Shown: positions 8,297 through 16,813, counted from the first letter of the stretch. The stretch: DNA of 24,652 bases from Flavobacteriaceae bacterium (GCA_014239895.1 JAAZXZ010000096.1:1-24652); one strand, 5' to 3'. The notes: a model not told the origin generated them from the letters alone. A program made the numbers and translations.

Positions 8297-8304
8297 CAAA
8301 TATA
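8297..8304 (-). promoter_or_regulatory. Putative -7 promoter element for bcp
   Basis: Minus-strand TATATTTG matches TAnnTTTG in the 43-base gap between the divergent bcp and nth genes, with a predicted leader of about 24 bases. No -33 TTG is seen. Confidence 0.4.
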
Positions 8305-8309
8305 CTATA

Positions 8310-8945
8310 ATGAATAAAAAAGAGAAGGTAAATTTTATTATTAATACGCTTGAATCATTATACACTAAAGTTCCTATTCCATTAAATTATAATGACTCCT
8401 ATACTCTATTAATAGCAGTATTATTATCAGCTCAGTGTACTGATAAAAGAGTCAATAAAATAACTCCACATCTATTTGAAAGAGCTAATAATCCTTATGA
8501 CATGATTAAATTATCAATTGATGAGATTAAGGATATAATTAGGCCATGTGGTTTGTCGCCAATGAAAAGTAAAGGAATTTATGGTTTGTCAAAAATATTA
8601 ATAGAAAAGCATAATGGAAAAGTTCCTAATAATTTTAATGATCTTGAAAATCTTCCATCTATAGGACATAAAACTGCAAGTGTTGTAATGTCTCAAGCTT
8701 TTGGAGTCCCTGCTTTTCCCGTTGATACACATATACATAGGATGATGTATCGCTGGGGTTTATCAAATGGAAAAAATGTTACTGTTACTGAAAAGGATGC
8801 TAAAAGACTATTCCCTAAGAATTTATGGAATAAACTACATCTTCAAATAATTTATTACGCAAGAGAATACTCTCCTTCCAGAGGATGGAATATTGAAAAT
8901 GATATTATTACAAAAAAAATTGGCAGAAAATCCTTGCTAGAATAA
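8310..8945 (+). CDS. nth: Endonuclease III, form lacking the 4Fe-4S cluster
   Basis: A 211-residue base-excision repair enzyme that removes oxidised pyrimidines and cuts the abasic site. The helix-hairpin-helix LPSIGHKTA (115-123) carries the catalytic Lys121, and the catalytic Asp139 is in FPVDTHIHR, matching Lys120 and Asp138 of E. coli Nth. LLSAQCTDKRVN (38-49) is the family's N-terminal signature. The C-terminus is odd: the four cysteines that hold the 4Fe-4S cluster in E. coli Nth are all missing, and the region reads YYAREYSPSRGWNIENDII. The start at 8310 gives the normal N-terminus; a longer frame from 8214 would run across the bcp start. Divergent from bcp with a 43-base gap. Confidence 0.92.
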   Translation: MNKKEKVNFIINTLESLYTKVPIPLNYNDSYTLLIAVLLSAQCTDKRVNKITPHLFERANNPYDMIKLSIDEIKDIIRPCGLSPMKSKGIYGLSKILIEKHNGKVPNNFNDLENLPSIGHKTASVVMSQAFGVPAFPVDTHIHRMMYRWGLSNGKNVTVTEKDAKRLFPKNLWNKLHLQIIYYAREYSPSRGWNIENDIITKKIGRKSLLE

Positions 8946-8955
8946 ATTTGTTAGA

Positions 8956-9096
8956 TTAATTCATTATAAATTCAAAATTGTGAGAATTTAACTTTAAGAT
9001 GTTTAATGATTTTGAATAATTAATCAGAAAATTAACAGTTTCTTTTTTTGGATTTAGTTCAGATTTTTTTTGACCTACAGAGTAATTTTTTCCCAT
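8956..9096 (-). CDS. 46-residue protein encoded downstream of the ECF sigma gene
   Basis: A complete short frame, ATG at 9096 to TAA at 8956, lies on the same strand as the ECF sigma gene and 68 bases after its stop. The predicted product is basic and hydrophilic at the N-terminus (KNYSVGQKKSELNPKKE) and amphipathic after that (ETVNFLINYSKSLNILK), ending in FEFIMN. The composition looks like a real protein rather than translated AT-rich spacer, and I have the impression that similar short proteins containing a NFLLxYSKSL-like helix recur in Flavobacteriia, though I could not check this. It lacks a membrane segment, so it is not a classical membrane anti-sigma factor. It may be co-transcribed with sigma, or use the weak minus-strand TAACTTTT site at 9127-9134. 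Function unknown. Confidence 0.6.
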   Translation of the reverse strand: MGKNYSVGQKKSELNPKKETVNFLINYSKSLNILKLNSHNFEFIMN

Positions 9097-9164
9097 ATAT
9101 TATTTTATATAGAATAGAACGAAAAAAAAAGTTAATTATTATATTAAGATCTTTTTCTTGTTTA

Positions 9165-9749
9165 TTAGTCTGTTAATACCAAATTCTTCTTTTCAATTAT
9201 ATTACGAAGATTAATTAAAGCATACCTCATTCTTCCCAATGAAGTATTAATACTAACTCCCGTTTTTTTTGATATTTCTTTGAAACTCATGTCGTTATAA
9301 AATCTATATTTTAATACATTTTTTTGATCACACGGAAGTTCTTCTATAAGTTTTTTAACATCATTAATTATTTGAGATTTAATTAATGACTTTTCAGCAT
9401 TTAATGAAGAATCACTTAATACTGAGAATATATCAAAATCGTAGGAGCTTTCAAACTTGGGTATTCTATTATTTTTTCTGAAATGATCAATAACAAGATT
9501 ATGAGCTATTCTCATTACCCATGACACAAACTTACCTTGTTCATTATAATTTCCGATTTTTAATGTTCTTATAACTTTTATAAAAGTATCCTGAAATACA
9601 TCCTCAGTAAGATCTCTATCTAATACTTTTGAATATATAAAGCTATATATTCTTTGTTTATGCCTTTTAATTAAAATTTCAATTGATTGTTCATTGCCAT
9701 CAATGTAGCTTTGGACTAACTCAGAATCTGAAATAATTGGACTTCTCAT
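9165..9749 (-). CDS. ECF-type RNA polymerase sigma-70 factor
   Basis: A 194-residue group 4 sigma factor containing only regions 2 and 4. Region 2 spans about residues 22-95 with the core-binding and -10 recognition segment DVFQDTFIKVIRTL... and SWVMRIAHNLVIDHFRKN. Region 4 spans about 130-185, with the helix-turn-helix FKEISKKTGVSINTSLGRMRYAL. It directs RNA polymerase to a specific promoter set. No membrane anti-sigma gene is adjacent; the only companion is the 46-residue frame downstream. The ATG at 9749 is supported by a full promoter (TTG, 20 bases, TATATTTG) about 105 bases upstream and by a leader that can form a long stem reaching the start codon. It is divergent from uvrA. Its regulon cannot be read from this window. 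Confidence 0.9.
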   Translation of the reverse strand: MRSPIISDSELVQSYIDGNEQSIEILIKRHKQRIYSFIYSKVLDRDLTEDVFQDTFIKVIRTLKIGNYNEQGKFVSWVMRIAHNLVIDHFRKNNRIPKFESSYDFDIFSVLSDSSLNAEKSLIKSQIINDVKKLIEELPCDQKNVLKYRFYNDMSFKEISKKTGVSINTSLGRMRYALINLRNIIEKKNLVLTD

Positions 9750-9822
9750 AACATTACTTTTTAAAAATTCATCTATTAGTAGATGATTTTTGATTGTTCT
9801 CTATCTTTTTAAAGTAATGTTA
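9749..9822 (-). promoter_or_regulatory. Long leader stem-loop over the sigma factor start codon
   Basis: TAACATTACTTT at 9749-9760 and AAAGTAATGTTA at 9811-9822 are a 12-base perfect inverted repeat. With a 2-base bulge the pairing continues for five more A-T pairs (9763-9767 with 9806-9810), making a 17-pair stem. Inside it sits a second perfect hairpin, CATCTA-TTAG-TAGATG (9770-9785). In the mRNA the 3' arm covers the bases just before the ATG and pairs with its A, so folding could block ribosome entry. It could instead act as a DNA operator dyad. Confidence 0.55.
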
Positions 9823-9853
9823 TTCTATACGTGAATTGTTATTGTATTTAAAT

Positions 9854-9884
9854 CAAATATATAATTATTAATATAATTAATCAA
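9854..9884 (-). promoter_or_regulatory. Promoter of the ECF sigma gene
   Basis: On the minus strand TTG (9884-9882) is followed after 20 bases by TATATTTG (9861-9854). This fits the flavobacterial consensus TTG-N17-23-TAnnTTTG in both elements and spacing. Transcription would begin near 9847, giving a leader of roughly 100 bases before the ATG at 9749. Confidence 0.6.
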
Positions 9885-9930
9885 AATTTTATTTTTTTAA
9901 CATTATTAATTTCATCTCCTACTTTAATAT

Positions 9931-9938
9931 TATATTTG
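9931..9938 (+). promoter_or_regulatory. Putative -7 promoter element for uvrA
   Basis: TATATTTG matches TAnnTTTG and would start transcription about 11-17 bases before the uvrA start codons at 9955/9961. No clear -33 TTG is visible. I saw no obvious LexA-type palindrome here. Confidence 0.4.
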
Positions 9939-9954
9939 ATATTTCCTCATATAT

Positions 9955-12747
9955 ATGGTTATGAAAACAGAAGAAAACTTGGTTTTTGATAAAATTTATG
10001 TTAAAGGTGCAAAGGTTCATAACCTAAAAAATATTGATGTAGAAATCCCAAGAAAAAAGCTCGTAGTTATAACAGGATTATCTGGTAGTGGAAAATCATC
10101 ATTAGCATTTGATACATTATATGCAGAAGGTCAAAGAAGATATGTTGAAAGCTTATCTAGCTATGCTAGGCAATTCTTAGATAGGATTAGCAGGCCAAAG
10201 GTTGATTTTATAAAAGGTCTCTCACCCGCAATAGCAATACAACAAAAAGTTAACAACAACAATCCTAGATCTACTGTTGGGACTTCTACAGAGATATATG
10301 ACTATTTGAAGTTATTGTTCACACGAGTAGGCAGGACATATTCTCCAGCAACAAATAAAGAAGTCAAAAGAAATACAGTAACTGATGTGATTGATTATAT
10401 AAAAACATTTAATTCAGGTGAAAGAATTCTTCTTTTATCTGAAATATACTTCAACTCTAAAAAAGATTTGCTAAAAAGTCTGGATTCTCTAATGAAACAA
10501 GGATATAATAGGGTTAAAATCAATAATAAGATTTTAAAGATAAGCGAAGCCAAAAATGAAGGAAAAGTTAAAATAAAAAATGCCTTTTTAGTTATTGATA
10601 GGATTGTAATTTCTAACAACGATTCTTTCTATAATAGAATATCGGATTCTATAGAGACAGCTATCTATGAGGGTCGTGGGAGGTGTATTATTGAATCAAT
10701 AGAAGGATTTAATTATAAGGAGTTTAACACTAAGTTTGAGAGAGATGGACTCAAATTTCTTGAACCAAATATAAATTTATTCAGCTATAATAATCCATTT
10801 GGCGCATGTCCAAAATGTGAAGGATATGGCGATATTATTGGAATTGACAAAGATATAGTCTTTCAAAACAAAGAACTTTCAATATACGAAGATGCAATAT
10901 TTCCATGGAGAGGAAAAAAATTAAGACGATACAAAAATCTATTAATAAGAAATGCAGATAAATTTAATTTTCCTATTCACAAACCATATTATAAATTAAC
11001 TGCACCACAAAAAGAAGTTCTTTGGCAGGGAAATGAATATTTTATTGGATTAAATCAATTTTTTTTCAAACTAGAGCAAAAACTATATAAAATCCAAAAT
11101 AGAGTAATGCTTTCAAGATATAGAGGAAAAACAAAATGCCATATCTGTAATGGGAATAGACTTAGATCAGAAGCAAATTATGTCAAAATAAATAAGAAGT
11201 CTATTTCAGATCTTATTAATATCCCAATATCAGAGTTGTTAGTGTTTTTTAATACCATAAAATTGACAAAAAATGAAAAATTTATTGCAAATAGAATATT
11301 GAAAGAAATTCAAACTAGAATAATTTTTCTAAATGATTTAGGTTTAGGGTATTTAACCCTTAATCGAAAGTCAAAATCTCTTTCTGGCGGAGAAAGTCAA
11401 AGAATTAATTTAGCCACATCTCTTGGAAGTAATTTAGTTGGATCGTTATATATATTAGACGAGCCAAGTATTGGTCTTCATCCAAACGACACAAAGAAGT
11501 TAGTTGATATTTTAAAAAAACTCAGAGATTTAGGCAATACAGTTATTGTTGTCGAACATGATGAAGAAATAATAAAAGAAGCAGATCATGTAATCGATAT
11601 AGGACCAATGGCTGGTTCTAACGGCGGAGAAATTGTTGCAGAGGGTAGTTTTAAAGATTTTATAAAACAAAATTCATTAACTGCAAATTATATTGATAGA
11701 AAAATAAAAATTGAATTACCACATGAAAGAAGAAAATCAAATAAAAAGATTAGCATTATTGGAGCTAGGGAAAATAATTTAAAAAATATTGATGTTGACT
11801 TCCCTTTGAATGTTATCTCGGTAATTACAGGTGTATCTGGAAGTGGCAAAAGCACATTAATTAATAACATACTTTATCCTGCCATATCTAATTTACTTGG
11901 AGATTATACCACAAAAGCTGGAGAGTTTAACAAGATTACTGGAGACCTAAATTCTATTGAGTTCGTTGAACTAGTTACTCAAAATCCTATAGGGAGATCC
12001 TCGAGATCTAATCCTATAACATATATTAAGGCATATGACGATATTAGAAAATTATATGCATCACAAAAATATAGTGCAATAAGAGGATTTAAGCCAAAGC
12101 ACTTTTCTTTTAATATTGATGGAGGTAGGTGTGAAGATTGTAAAGGTGAAGGCCAAGTTATTATTGAAATGCAATTTATGGCCGATGTTCATATAAAATG
12201 TGATTCCTGTAATGGAAAAAGGTTTATAAAAGATGTTTTAGAAGTAAAATTTAAGGGAAAAAATATTGATAATATTCTAAACCTAACGGTTGATGAGGCA
12301 ATTGATTTTTTTGGTTTAAATGGTGAAATCAAAATTAAAAATAAACTTCAAACTCTTAAGGATGTAGGATTAGGATATGTTAAATTAGGACAAAGCTCTT
12401 CTACCCTGTCTGGAGGTGAAGCCCAAAGAATAAAATTAGCTTCATTTTTAGGTTTAAAAAATAATAAAAAAAATGGTCTATTTATTTTTGATGAGCCCAC
12501 TACTGGTCTTCATTATGATGATATAAATAAATTATTAAGATCCATAAATTCTTTAATTGAAAAAGGGAACACTGTTGTAATTATTGAACATAATATAGAG
12601 CTAATTAAATGTGCTGACCATTTAATCGACCTAGGTCCAAAAGGTGGTAATAAAGGTGGAGAAATGGTTGCTATGGGAAAACCTGAAGAAATAATTCTAG
12701 AAAAAGAATCAATCACTGCAAAATATCTAAAAAAAGTTTTATTATAA
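9955..12747 (+). CDS. uvrA: Excinuclease ABC subunit A
   Basis: A 930-residue damage-recognition ATPase of nucleotide excision repair; it scans DNA as a dimer with UvrB and hands lesions to UvrB/UvrC. Both ABC modules are complete. Module one has Walker A GLSGSGKS (41-48), a zinc module with Cys285/Cys288 and Cys395/Cys398, signature LSGGE from 476 and Walker B YILDEPSIGLH. Module two has Walker A GVSGSGKS (626-633), zinc-finger cysteines 726, 729, 749 and 752, a second LSGGE and Walker B FIFDEPTTGLH. Length is normal. ATG codons occur at 9955 and 9961 and either could be used. Divergent from the ECF sigma gene with 205 bases between. The 3' end is followed by a stem-loop at 12814-12859. Confidence 0.97.
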   Translation: MVMKTEENLVFDKIYVKGAKVHNLKNIDVEIPRKKLVVITGLSGSGKSSLAFDTLYAEGQRRYVESLSSYARQFLDRISRPKVDFIKGLSPAIAIQQKVNNNNPRSTVGTSTEIYDYLKLLFTRVGRTYSPATNKEVKRNTVTDVIDYIKTFNSGERILLLSEIYFNSKKDLLKSLDSLMKQGYNRVKINNKILKISEAKNEGKVKIKNAFLVIDRIVISNNDSFYNRISDSIETAIYEGRGRCIIESIEGFNYKEFNTKFERDGLKFLEPNINLFSYNNPFGACPKCEGYGDIIGIDKDIVFQNKELSIYEDAIFPWRGKKLRRYKNLLIRNADKFNFPIHKPYYKLTAPQKEVLWQGNEYFIGLNQFFFKLEQKLYKIQNRVMLSRYRGKTKCHICNGNRLRSEANYVKINKKSISDLINIPISELLVFFNTIKLTKNEKFIANRILKEIQTRIIFLNDLGLGYLTLNRKSKSLSGGESQRINLATSLGSNLVGSLYILDEPSIGLHPNDTKKLVDILKKLRDLGNTVIVVEHDEEIIKEADHVIDIGPMAGSNGGEIVAEGSFKDFIKQNSLTANYIDRKIKIELPHERRKSNKKISIIGARENNLKNIDVDFPLNVISVITGVSGSGKSTLINNILYPAISNLLGDYTTKAGEFNKITGDLNSIEFVELVTQNPIGRSSRSNPITYIKAYDDIRKLYASQKYSAIRGFKPKHFSFNIDGGRCEDCKGEGQVIIEMQFMADVHIKCDSCNGKRFIKDVLEVKFKGKNIDNILNLTVDEAIDFFGLNGEIKIKNKLQTLKDVGLGYVKLGQSSSTLSGGEAQRIKLASFLGLKNNKKNGLFIFDEPTTGLHYDDINKLLRSINSLIEKGNTVVIIEHNIELIKCADHLIDLGPKGGNKGGEMVAMGKPEEIILEKESITAKYLKKVLL

Positions 12748-12778
12748 TCACTTTGGCATGAGATTTGCAATTACACAA

Positions 12779-12810
12779 ATAGTTAGTTTAATTTATTGAG
12801 ATAGTTAGTT
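12779..12810 (+). repeat. Short direct repeat between uvrA and the glycosyltransferase
   Basis: ATAGTTAGTT occurs at 12779-12788 and again at 12801-12810, with 12 bases between them, just before the terminator-like stem. Two copies only; significance unclear. Confidence 0.35.
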
Positions 12811-12813
12811 GAA

Positions 12814-12859
12814 TAAAGCCTTGTAAGTTTATCTTTCCTTTAATACTCACAAGGCTTTA
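12814..12859. terminator. Probable bidirectional terminator between convergent genes
   Basis: TAAAGCCTTGT (12814-12824) is a perfect inverted repeat of ACAAGGCTTTA (12849-12859), with a 24-base loop, between the convergent 3' ends of uvrA (12747) and the glycosyltransferase (12865). The GCC/GGC core flanked by A and T runs is typical for intrinsic terminators in these genomes, although the loop is long and no strong U-tract follows on either side. Confidence 0.6.
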
Positions 12860-12864
12860 ACTAT

Positions 12865-14145
12865 TTAATCAGTTTCTTTTAAGATCAAATCACTTAATTT
12901 CTTTGCTAAATTCTTTCTATGATATTGATCTGTATTTATTGGTTTAATTTTTAATTTTTTTATCTTATATAGCTGATAGCTTTCCTCTATATATTTTAAT
13001 AGTTTGTCATATTCATCATGCAAAAAGTATTTTCCAGATTTAGTTTTATTAATAATCCGTCTAATTTCTGAATCCTTAGGCCCAATAGCTATAATAGGTC
13101 TACTAGAATTAATATATTCAAAAATTTTAGCAGGAATCACAAAGCTTGATTCATCATTATCTGCTTCAATTAATAATAAAATCTGAGATTTTAACAAATT
13201 TGGAATTGTGTCTTTATATTCAATATAATTATGATATACCACATTTTTTTCTAAACAATTATTCTTTATATCTTCTTTAATATTACTACTAACTTCTCCT
13301 ATAAAATTGATTACTAAATCATCTTTTAAATTATTACTCTTTAACTCTATTTTTCTTAATGCTTTCCAAAGAATTTTTGGATTCCTTTCAGGCAATAATG
13401 AGCCTATATGTGTTATAGAAAATTTATTATCTAATGTCGTTTCTTTTTTTATAAAGTCAAATCCATTAGTAATTAATGAAACTGGTTTTCTAGTTATTTT
13501 ACTATACTCATTTAATAGTTTATTAGAAGTAACTATAATTCTATCACATGAATTAAGGACTCTTTTCTCTAATTTTAAATGTTTGTTTTTTGAGTATAAG
13601 TTCAGTTTTAATTTGTTATGATAATTGATTCCAGTCCAAGGATCCCTAAAATCAGCAAACCATGTTATATTTAATTTTGATTTTAGATTTAATCCTATCA
13701 AATGCAAACTATGGGGAGGCCCTGTAGTTATAATAATATCTACATCTTTTTCTAATATATATTTTGATAAGAAATTAACAGATGGTTTTACCCAAAAAAT
13801 TCTAGAATCTGGAATTAACAAATTGCCTCTTAGGTATATTAAAAACTTCTCAAATAATGATTGATCTTTACTCTTTGGTATCCCTCCCTTTCTTATCCTA
13901 TCGACTTTCTTATTATTAAAAAAACTAAATGGTTCAAAAATAGGCTCCTTAATTACCTCAATTTCTGGATTAATCTCATTTAATAAACTATTATCTAAAA
14001 ATGGATATTTAGGGTTAGATGGAGTATATATAACTGGTTTAATGTTGTTTTCTAAAAGGTAATTGGAGAGTTTTAACCATCTCTGCACACCAGGACCGCC
14101 AGAAGGAGGCCAGTAATATGTAATTATAAGAGCTTTAGTTTTCAA
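12865..14145 (-). CDS. Glycosyltransferase, GT-B fold, family 4-like
   Basis: A 426-residue glycosyltransferase. The N-terminal half carries TYYWPPSGGPGVQRWLKLSNYL (residues 9-30), the acceptor-side loop typical of GT4-type enzymes, and TTGPPHSLHLIGL in the middle. The C-terminal half has the donor-binding pattern: SITHIGSLLPERNPKILWKA, then a region ending FVIPAKIFEYINSSRPIIAIG, where the Glu of the K-I-F-E-Y segment would contact the nucleotide-sugar. No membrane span is evident, so it should act at the cytoplasmic face. It follows yfhO by 3 bases and is last in the operon DUF4834-yfhO-GT. The sugar and acceptor are unknown; transfer to a lipid carrier or envelope glycan is the likely role. 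Confidence 0.85.
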   Translation of the reverse strand: MKTKALIITYYWPPSGGPGVQRWLKLSNYLLENNIKPVIYTPSNPKYPFLDNSLLNEINPEIEVIKEPIFEPFSFFNNKKVDRIRKGGIPKSKDQSLFEKFLIYLRGNLLIPDSRIFWVKPSVNFLSKYILEKDVDIIITTGPPHSLHLIGLNLKSKLNITWFADFRDPWTGINYHNKLKLNLYSKNKHLKLEKRVLNSCDRIIVTSNKLLNEYSKITRKPVSLITNGFDFIKKETTLDNKFSITHIGSLLPERNPKILWKALRKIELKSNNLKDDLVINFIGEVSSNIKEDIKNNCLEKNVVYHNYIEYKDTIPNLLKSQILLLIEADNDESSFVIPAKIFEYINSSRPIIAIGPKDSEIRRIINKTKSGKYFLHDEYDKLLKYIEESYQLYKIKKLKIKPINTDQYHRKNLAKKLSDLILKETD

Positions 14146-14148
14146 TTT

Positions 14149-16539
14149 CTAATTCTTAATAAAAAATTTATATGACATTCCTATAATGATAATAAATAAT
14201 AATAAAGAAGCTGATAATGATATCATACTTCCCTTTTTTACTACATCAGGATCAAAAACAAATTCTATTATATGACTTCCAGATTTCACATTCATTCCTC
14301 TTAAAATATAATTAACATTGAAATGTTGAGTCTTTTCTCCATCTATGTATGAATGCCACCCATTAGGATAAAAAACTTCAGAAAAGACAATAAAACCATC
14401 ATCTTTAGTATTATATTCATATGTAATTTTATTTGGATTGAATTCTAATAATTTCACATAAGAATCATCGTCAATAATAAATTTCTTTGATTCAATTTCA
14501 GTTGAAATTGCCTTAGTTTTATTGCTCAATGAGTCTAAAGCTATAATCTCTTTATCTTTTGAATCAACATTTATAATAGAGTCAATAAACCATGCAGGTC
14601 CATTAGCAAAATCATTTACATATAACTGTGAGGTACCGTCTTCATTATTAAATATAACATATTTAGTATTTAACATGTTTAAAGTATTCATATGCGTGTT
14701 TTTTATATAAAACTCTAGAATTTCATTATAGCTGCTAAGTTTTGCCGCATGATAACCCATTACTGAATTATGATAATATGATGCTGCAGTAGAGTTAGTT
14801 GTTAAATCTAATACACGGAAATATGATTTATCCTTTAAAATTTCTGAATTTAATTGATCGATACTATAAGGACTATCAACTAAATCAGCCTTAACAAAAT
14901 TAGTATTATTGACATATTGTCTATTAAATAGAACTAAATCAACCAGTACTAAAACAACTAAACCAATAATTAATACTTCATTTTTAATTTTTTTCTTGAG
15001 ATATACAAAAAGGACTGTAAAGGTTAACAAAACAAATAGTAATACTCTTAATAATTCATTTAAATAAATATCCATTCTATCTTGCTTAATGACCTCTAGA
15101 ATTGAAGGATTTATATTTACATCATTAATACCGCTAAAAGTCAAGCTTCCCTTAAATAAAAACAGTGCAAGAAATATCAAAGAGAAAATTACTAAAGACC
15201 TGATTAAATATATAATATTCCTATCATTTGATTTATTACTTGTCATCTCTGATAATCCAAGAATTGCAATTAATGGAACACATAGTTCCAAAATAACTTG
15301 AATAGAAGAAACTGCTCTAAATTTATCATATAATGGAAAATAATCAATGAATAAATCTGTAAGAAAAATTAAATTTTTTCCATAAGACAGCAACAATGAT
15401 ATTACTATTGCTGATATTGCCCAATTCCTGTATTTTCCTTTAATTATAAAGAGAGAAAATACAAACAAAAAGAATACAACAGAGCCTATATATGCAGGTG
15501 CTTCAACAAATGGTTGATCCCCCCAATAGGTAGGTGTATTTTCTACAATTTGTTTAGATTCTAATGCAGAATAACCATTCTTGCGCAAAAAACTATAAAA
15601 ATTCGATTCTAAACCTACATCTTCAACACTACCTCCACCCACAATTCTTGGAATAAATAAGTTTAGACTTTCAAAAATTCCATAACTCCATTGTGTAATA
15701 TATTCTTTATCTAGTCCACCTTTTGTTTCCTTAAATGTACCATTTGGATTTATGGTTAATTCTGAGGAATTTCCTCTAGTGCTCTCACTTACATATTCGC
15801 TAGTAGCCATCAAATTTGTTGCATTTAATGAAAGTGCAATAAATAAGGCTGTAAATAATATCCCTAATGATTTAAAATAATGTCTGGTTTGATCTTTTTT
15901 CCAACAATCAATCAAAGTATAAAATCCAATTAGCAGTACTATAAACATCAAATAATATGTCATTTGAAAATGATTAGCACAAAACTGCAATCCAAGGGCT
16001 AATGTTGATAATAAAAATCCTTTTGAGTATTTTCCATTAAAAACCATTAAAACACCCGCAAGAACTAACGGCATATAAGCAATAGCATGTGCCTTAGCAT
16101 TGTGTCCAGCACCAATAATTATTATTAAATAAGTAGAAAAACCAAAGGCAAGAGCACCTAAAACAGCTAATCTATATTCTACCTTTAAACTAAGCATTAG
16201 TATATAAAACCCTAAAAAATATAAAAATAAATAATCTGCAGGCCTAGGTAAAAACCTTAATAATAAATCTAGTTTCTTTATATAATTATGAGGATATTTT
16301 GCGCCAAGCTGATAGGTAGGCATCCCTGAAAAAGCTCCGTTGGTCCAATACGTTTCAGAATTTGTTTTCTCTCTAAAATCACTCTGCTGCTTAGCCATTC
16401 CAGAGTACTGAACAATATCATTTTGCAGGATTTTTTTACCTTGTAGAACTGGAGAAAAATACAAAAGGGATATAACACAAAACAGGATTAATACGCAAAA
16501 ATGTTTGAAATAATTTTTTATGAAATTCTTTAGAATCAT
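14149..16539 (-). CDS. YfhO family integral membrane protein
   Basis: A 796-residue polytopic inner-membrane protein. Residues 1-30 form the first span, followed by an extracytoplasmic loop with WTNGAFSGMPTYQ, then roughly ten further hydrophobic segments up to about residue 540. A long soluble domain follows, ending with FYPNGWHSYIDGE and a last membrane span near 770-793. The motif GHNAKAHAIAYMPLVLAG (145-162) and the C-terminal block are characteristic of YfhO proteins, which resemble GT-C-fold transferases. In Bacillus and relatives YfhO helps attach sugars to cell-surface polymers using undecaprenyl-linked donors. Here the adjacent cytosolic glycosyltransferase (3 bases away) suggests a paired envelope-glycosylation system, but the substrate is unknown. 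It is separated by 15 bases from the upstream DUF4834 gene. Confidence 0.85.
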   Translation of the reverse strand: MILKNFIKNYFKHFCVLILFCVISLLYFSPVLQGKKILQNDIVQYSGMAKQQSDFREKTNSETYWTNGAFSGMPTYQLGAKYPHNYIKKLDLLLRFLPRPADYLFLYFLGFYILMLSLKVEYRLAVLGALAFGFSTYLIIIIGAGHNAKAHAIAYMPLVLAGVLMVFNGKYSKGFLLSTLALGLQFCANHFQMTYYLMFIVLLIGFYTLIDCWKKDQTRHYFKSLGILFTALFIALSLNATNLMATSEYVSESTRGNSSELTINPNGTFKETKGGLDKEYITQWSYGIFESLNLFIPRIVGGGSVEDVGLESNFYSFLRKNGYSALESKQIVENTPTYWGDQPFVEAPAYIGSVVFFLFVFSLFIIKGKYRNWAISAIVISLLLSYGKNLIFLTDLFIDYFPLYDKFRAVSSIQVILELCVPLIAILGLSEMTSNKSNDRNIIYLIRSLVIFSLIFLALFLFKGSLTFSGINDVNINPSILEVIKQDRMDIYLNELLRVLLFVLLTFTVLFVYLKKKIKNEVLIIGLVVLVLVDLVLFNRQYVNNTNFVKADLVDSPYSIDQLNSEILKDKSYFRVLDLTTNSTAASYYHNSVMGYHAAKLSSYNEILEFYIKNTHMNTLNMLNTKYVIFNNEDGTSQLYVNDFANGPAWFIDSIINVDSKDKEIIALDSLSNKTKAISTEIESKKFIIDDDSYVKLLEFNPNKITYEYNTKDDGFIVFSEVFYPNGWHSYIDGEKTQHFNVNYILRGMNVKSGSHIIEFVFDPDVVKKGSMISLSASLLLFIIIIGMSYKFFIKN

Positions 16540-16554
16540 AACTATTGTGAAGGT

Positions 16555-16788
16555 TTAATCAATTTCTTCATAGTCTATATAATCGCCAGCATTATTCTTT
16601 TTTGAATTTTCTTTAGGCATTTTGTCAATTGTCACCTCTCCCTCTTGTTCTTTTTTAGTATTATTCGTAGTATGTCGGTAAGCATTATTCTTGAATTTAT
16701 TAATGATATAACCTAAATACATTCTCGATAAAAACTTAAAAACATAGTAAGCAACTAGTAAACTTAATATAAATTTTAATATGCCCAA
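16555..16788 (-). CDS. DUF4834 family small membrane protein
   Basis: A 77-residue protein with one N-terminal membrane segment (about residues 3-20) and a charged cytoplasmic tail ending GDYIDYEEID, which also contains GEVTIDKMP. This matches the Bacteroidetes-specific DUF4834 family in length and ending. Function is not established. It is the first gene of a leftward operon with yfhO and a glycosyltransferase, so a role in assembling or anchoring that surface-glycan machinery is plausible. A -7 element lies about 26 bases upstream of the ATG. Confidence 0.8.
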   Translation of the reverse strand: MGILKFILSLLVAYYVFKFLSRMYLGYIINKFKNNAYRHTTNNTKKEQEGEVTIDKMPKENSKKNNAGDYIDYEEID

Positions 16789-16813
16789 TTTAAATGATTT
16801 TTATATTGAAAAA

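Noticed and set aside
8267..8365. 33-codon N-terminal extension of bcp
   Set aside because: It is hydrophobic, not part of the Bcp family, contains the promoter element and overlaps the nth start region.
12779..12810. Direct repeats as a CRISPR or mobile-element trace
   Set aside because: Only two 10-base copies, no further units, no associated genes and no target-site duplication.
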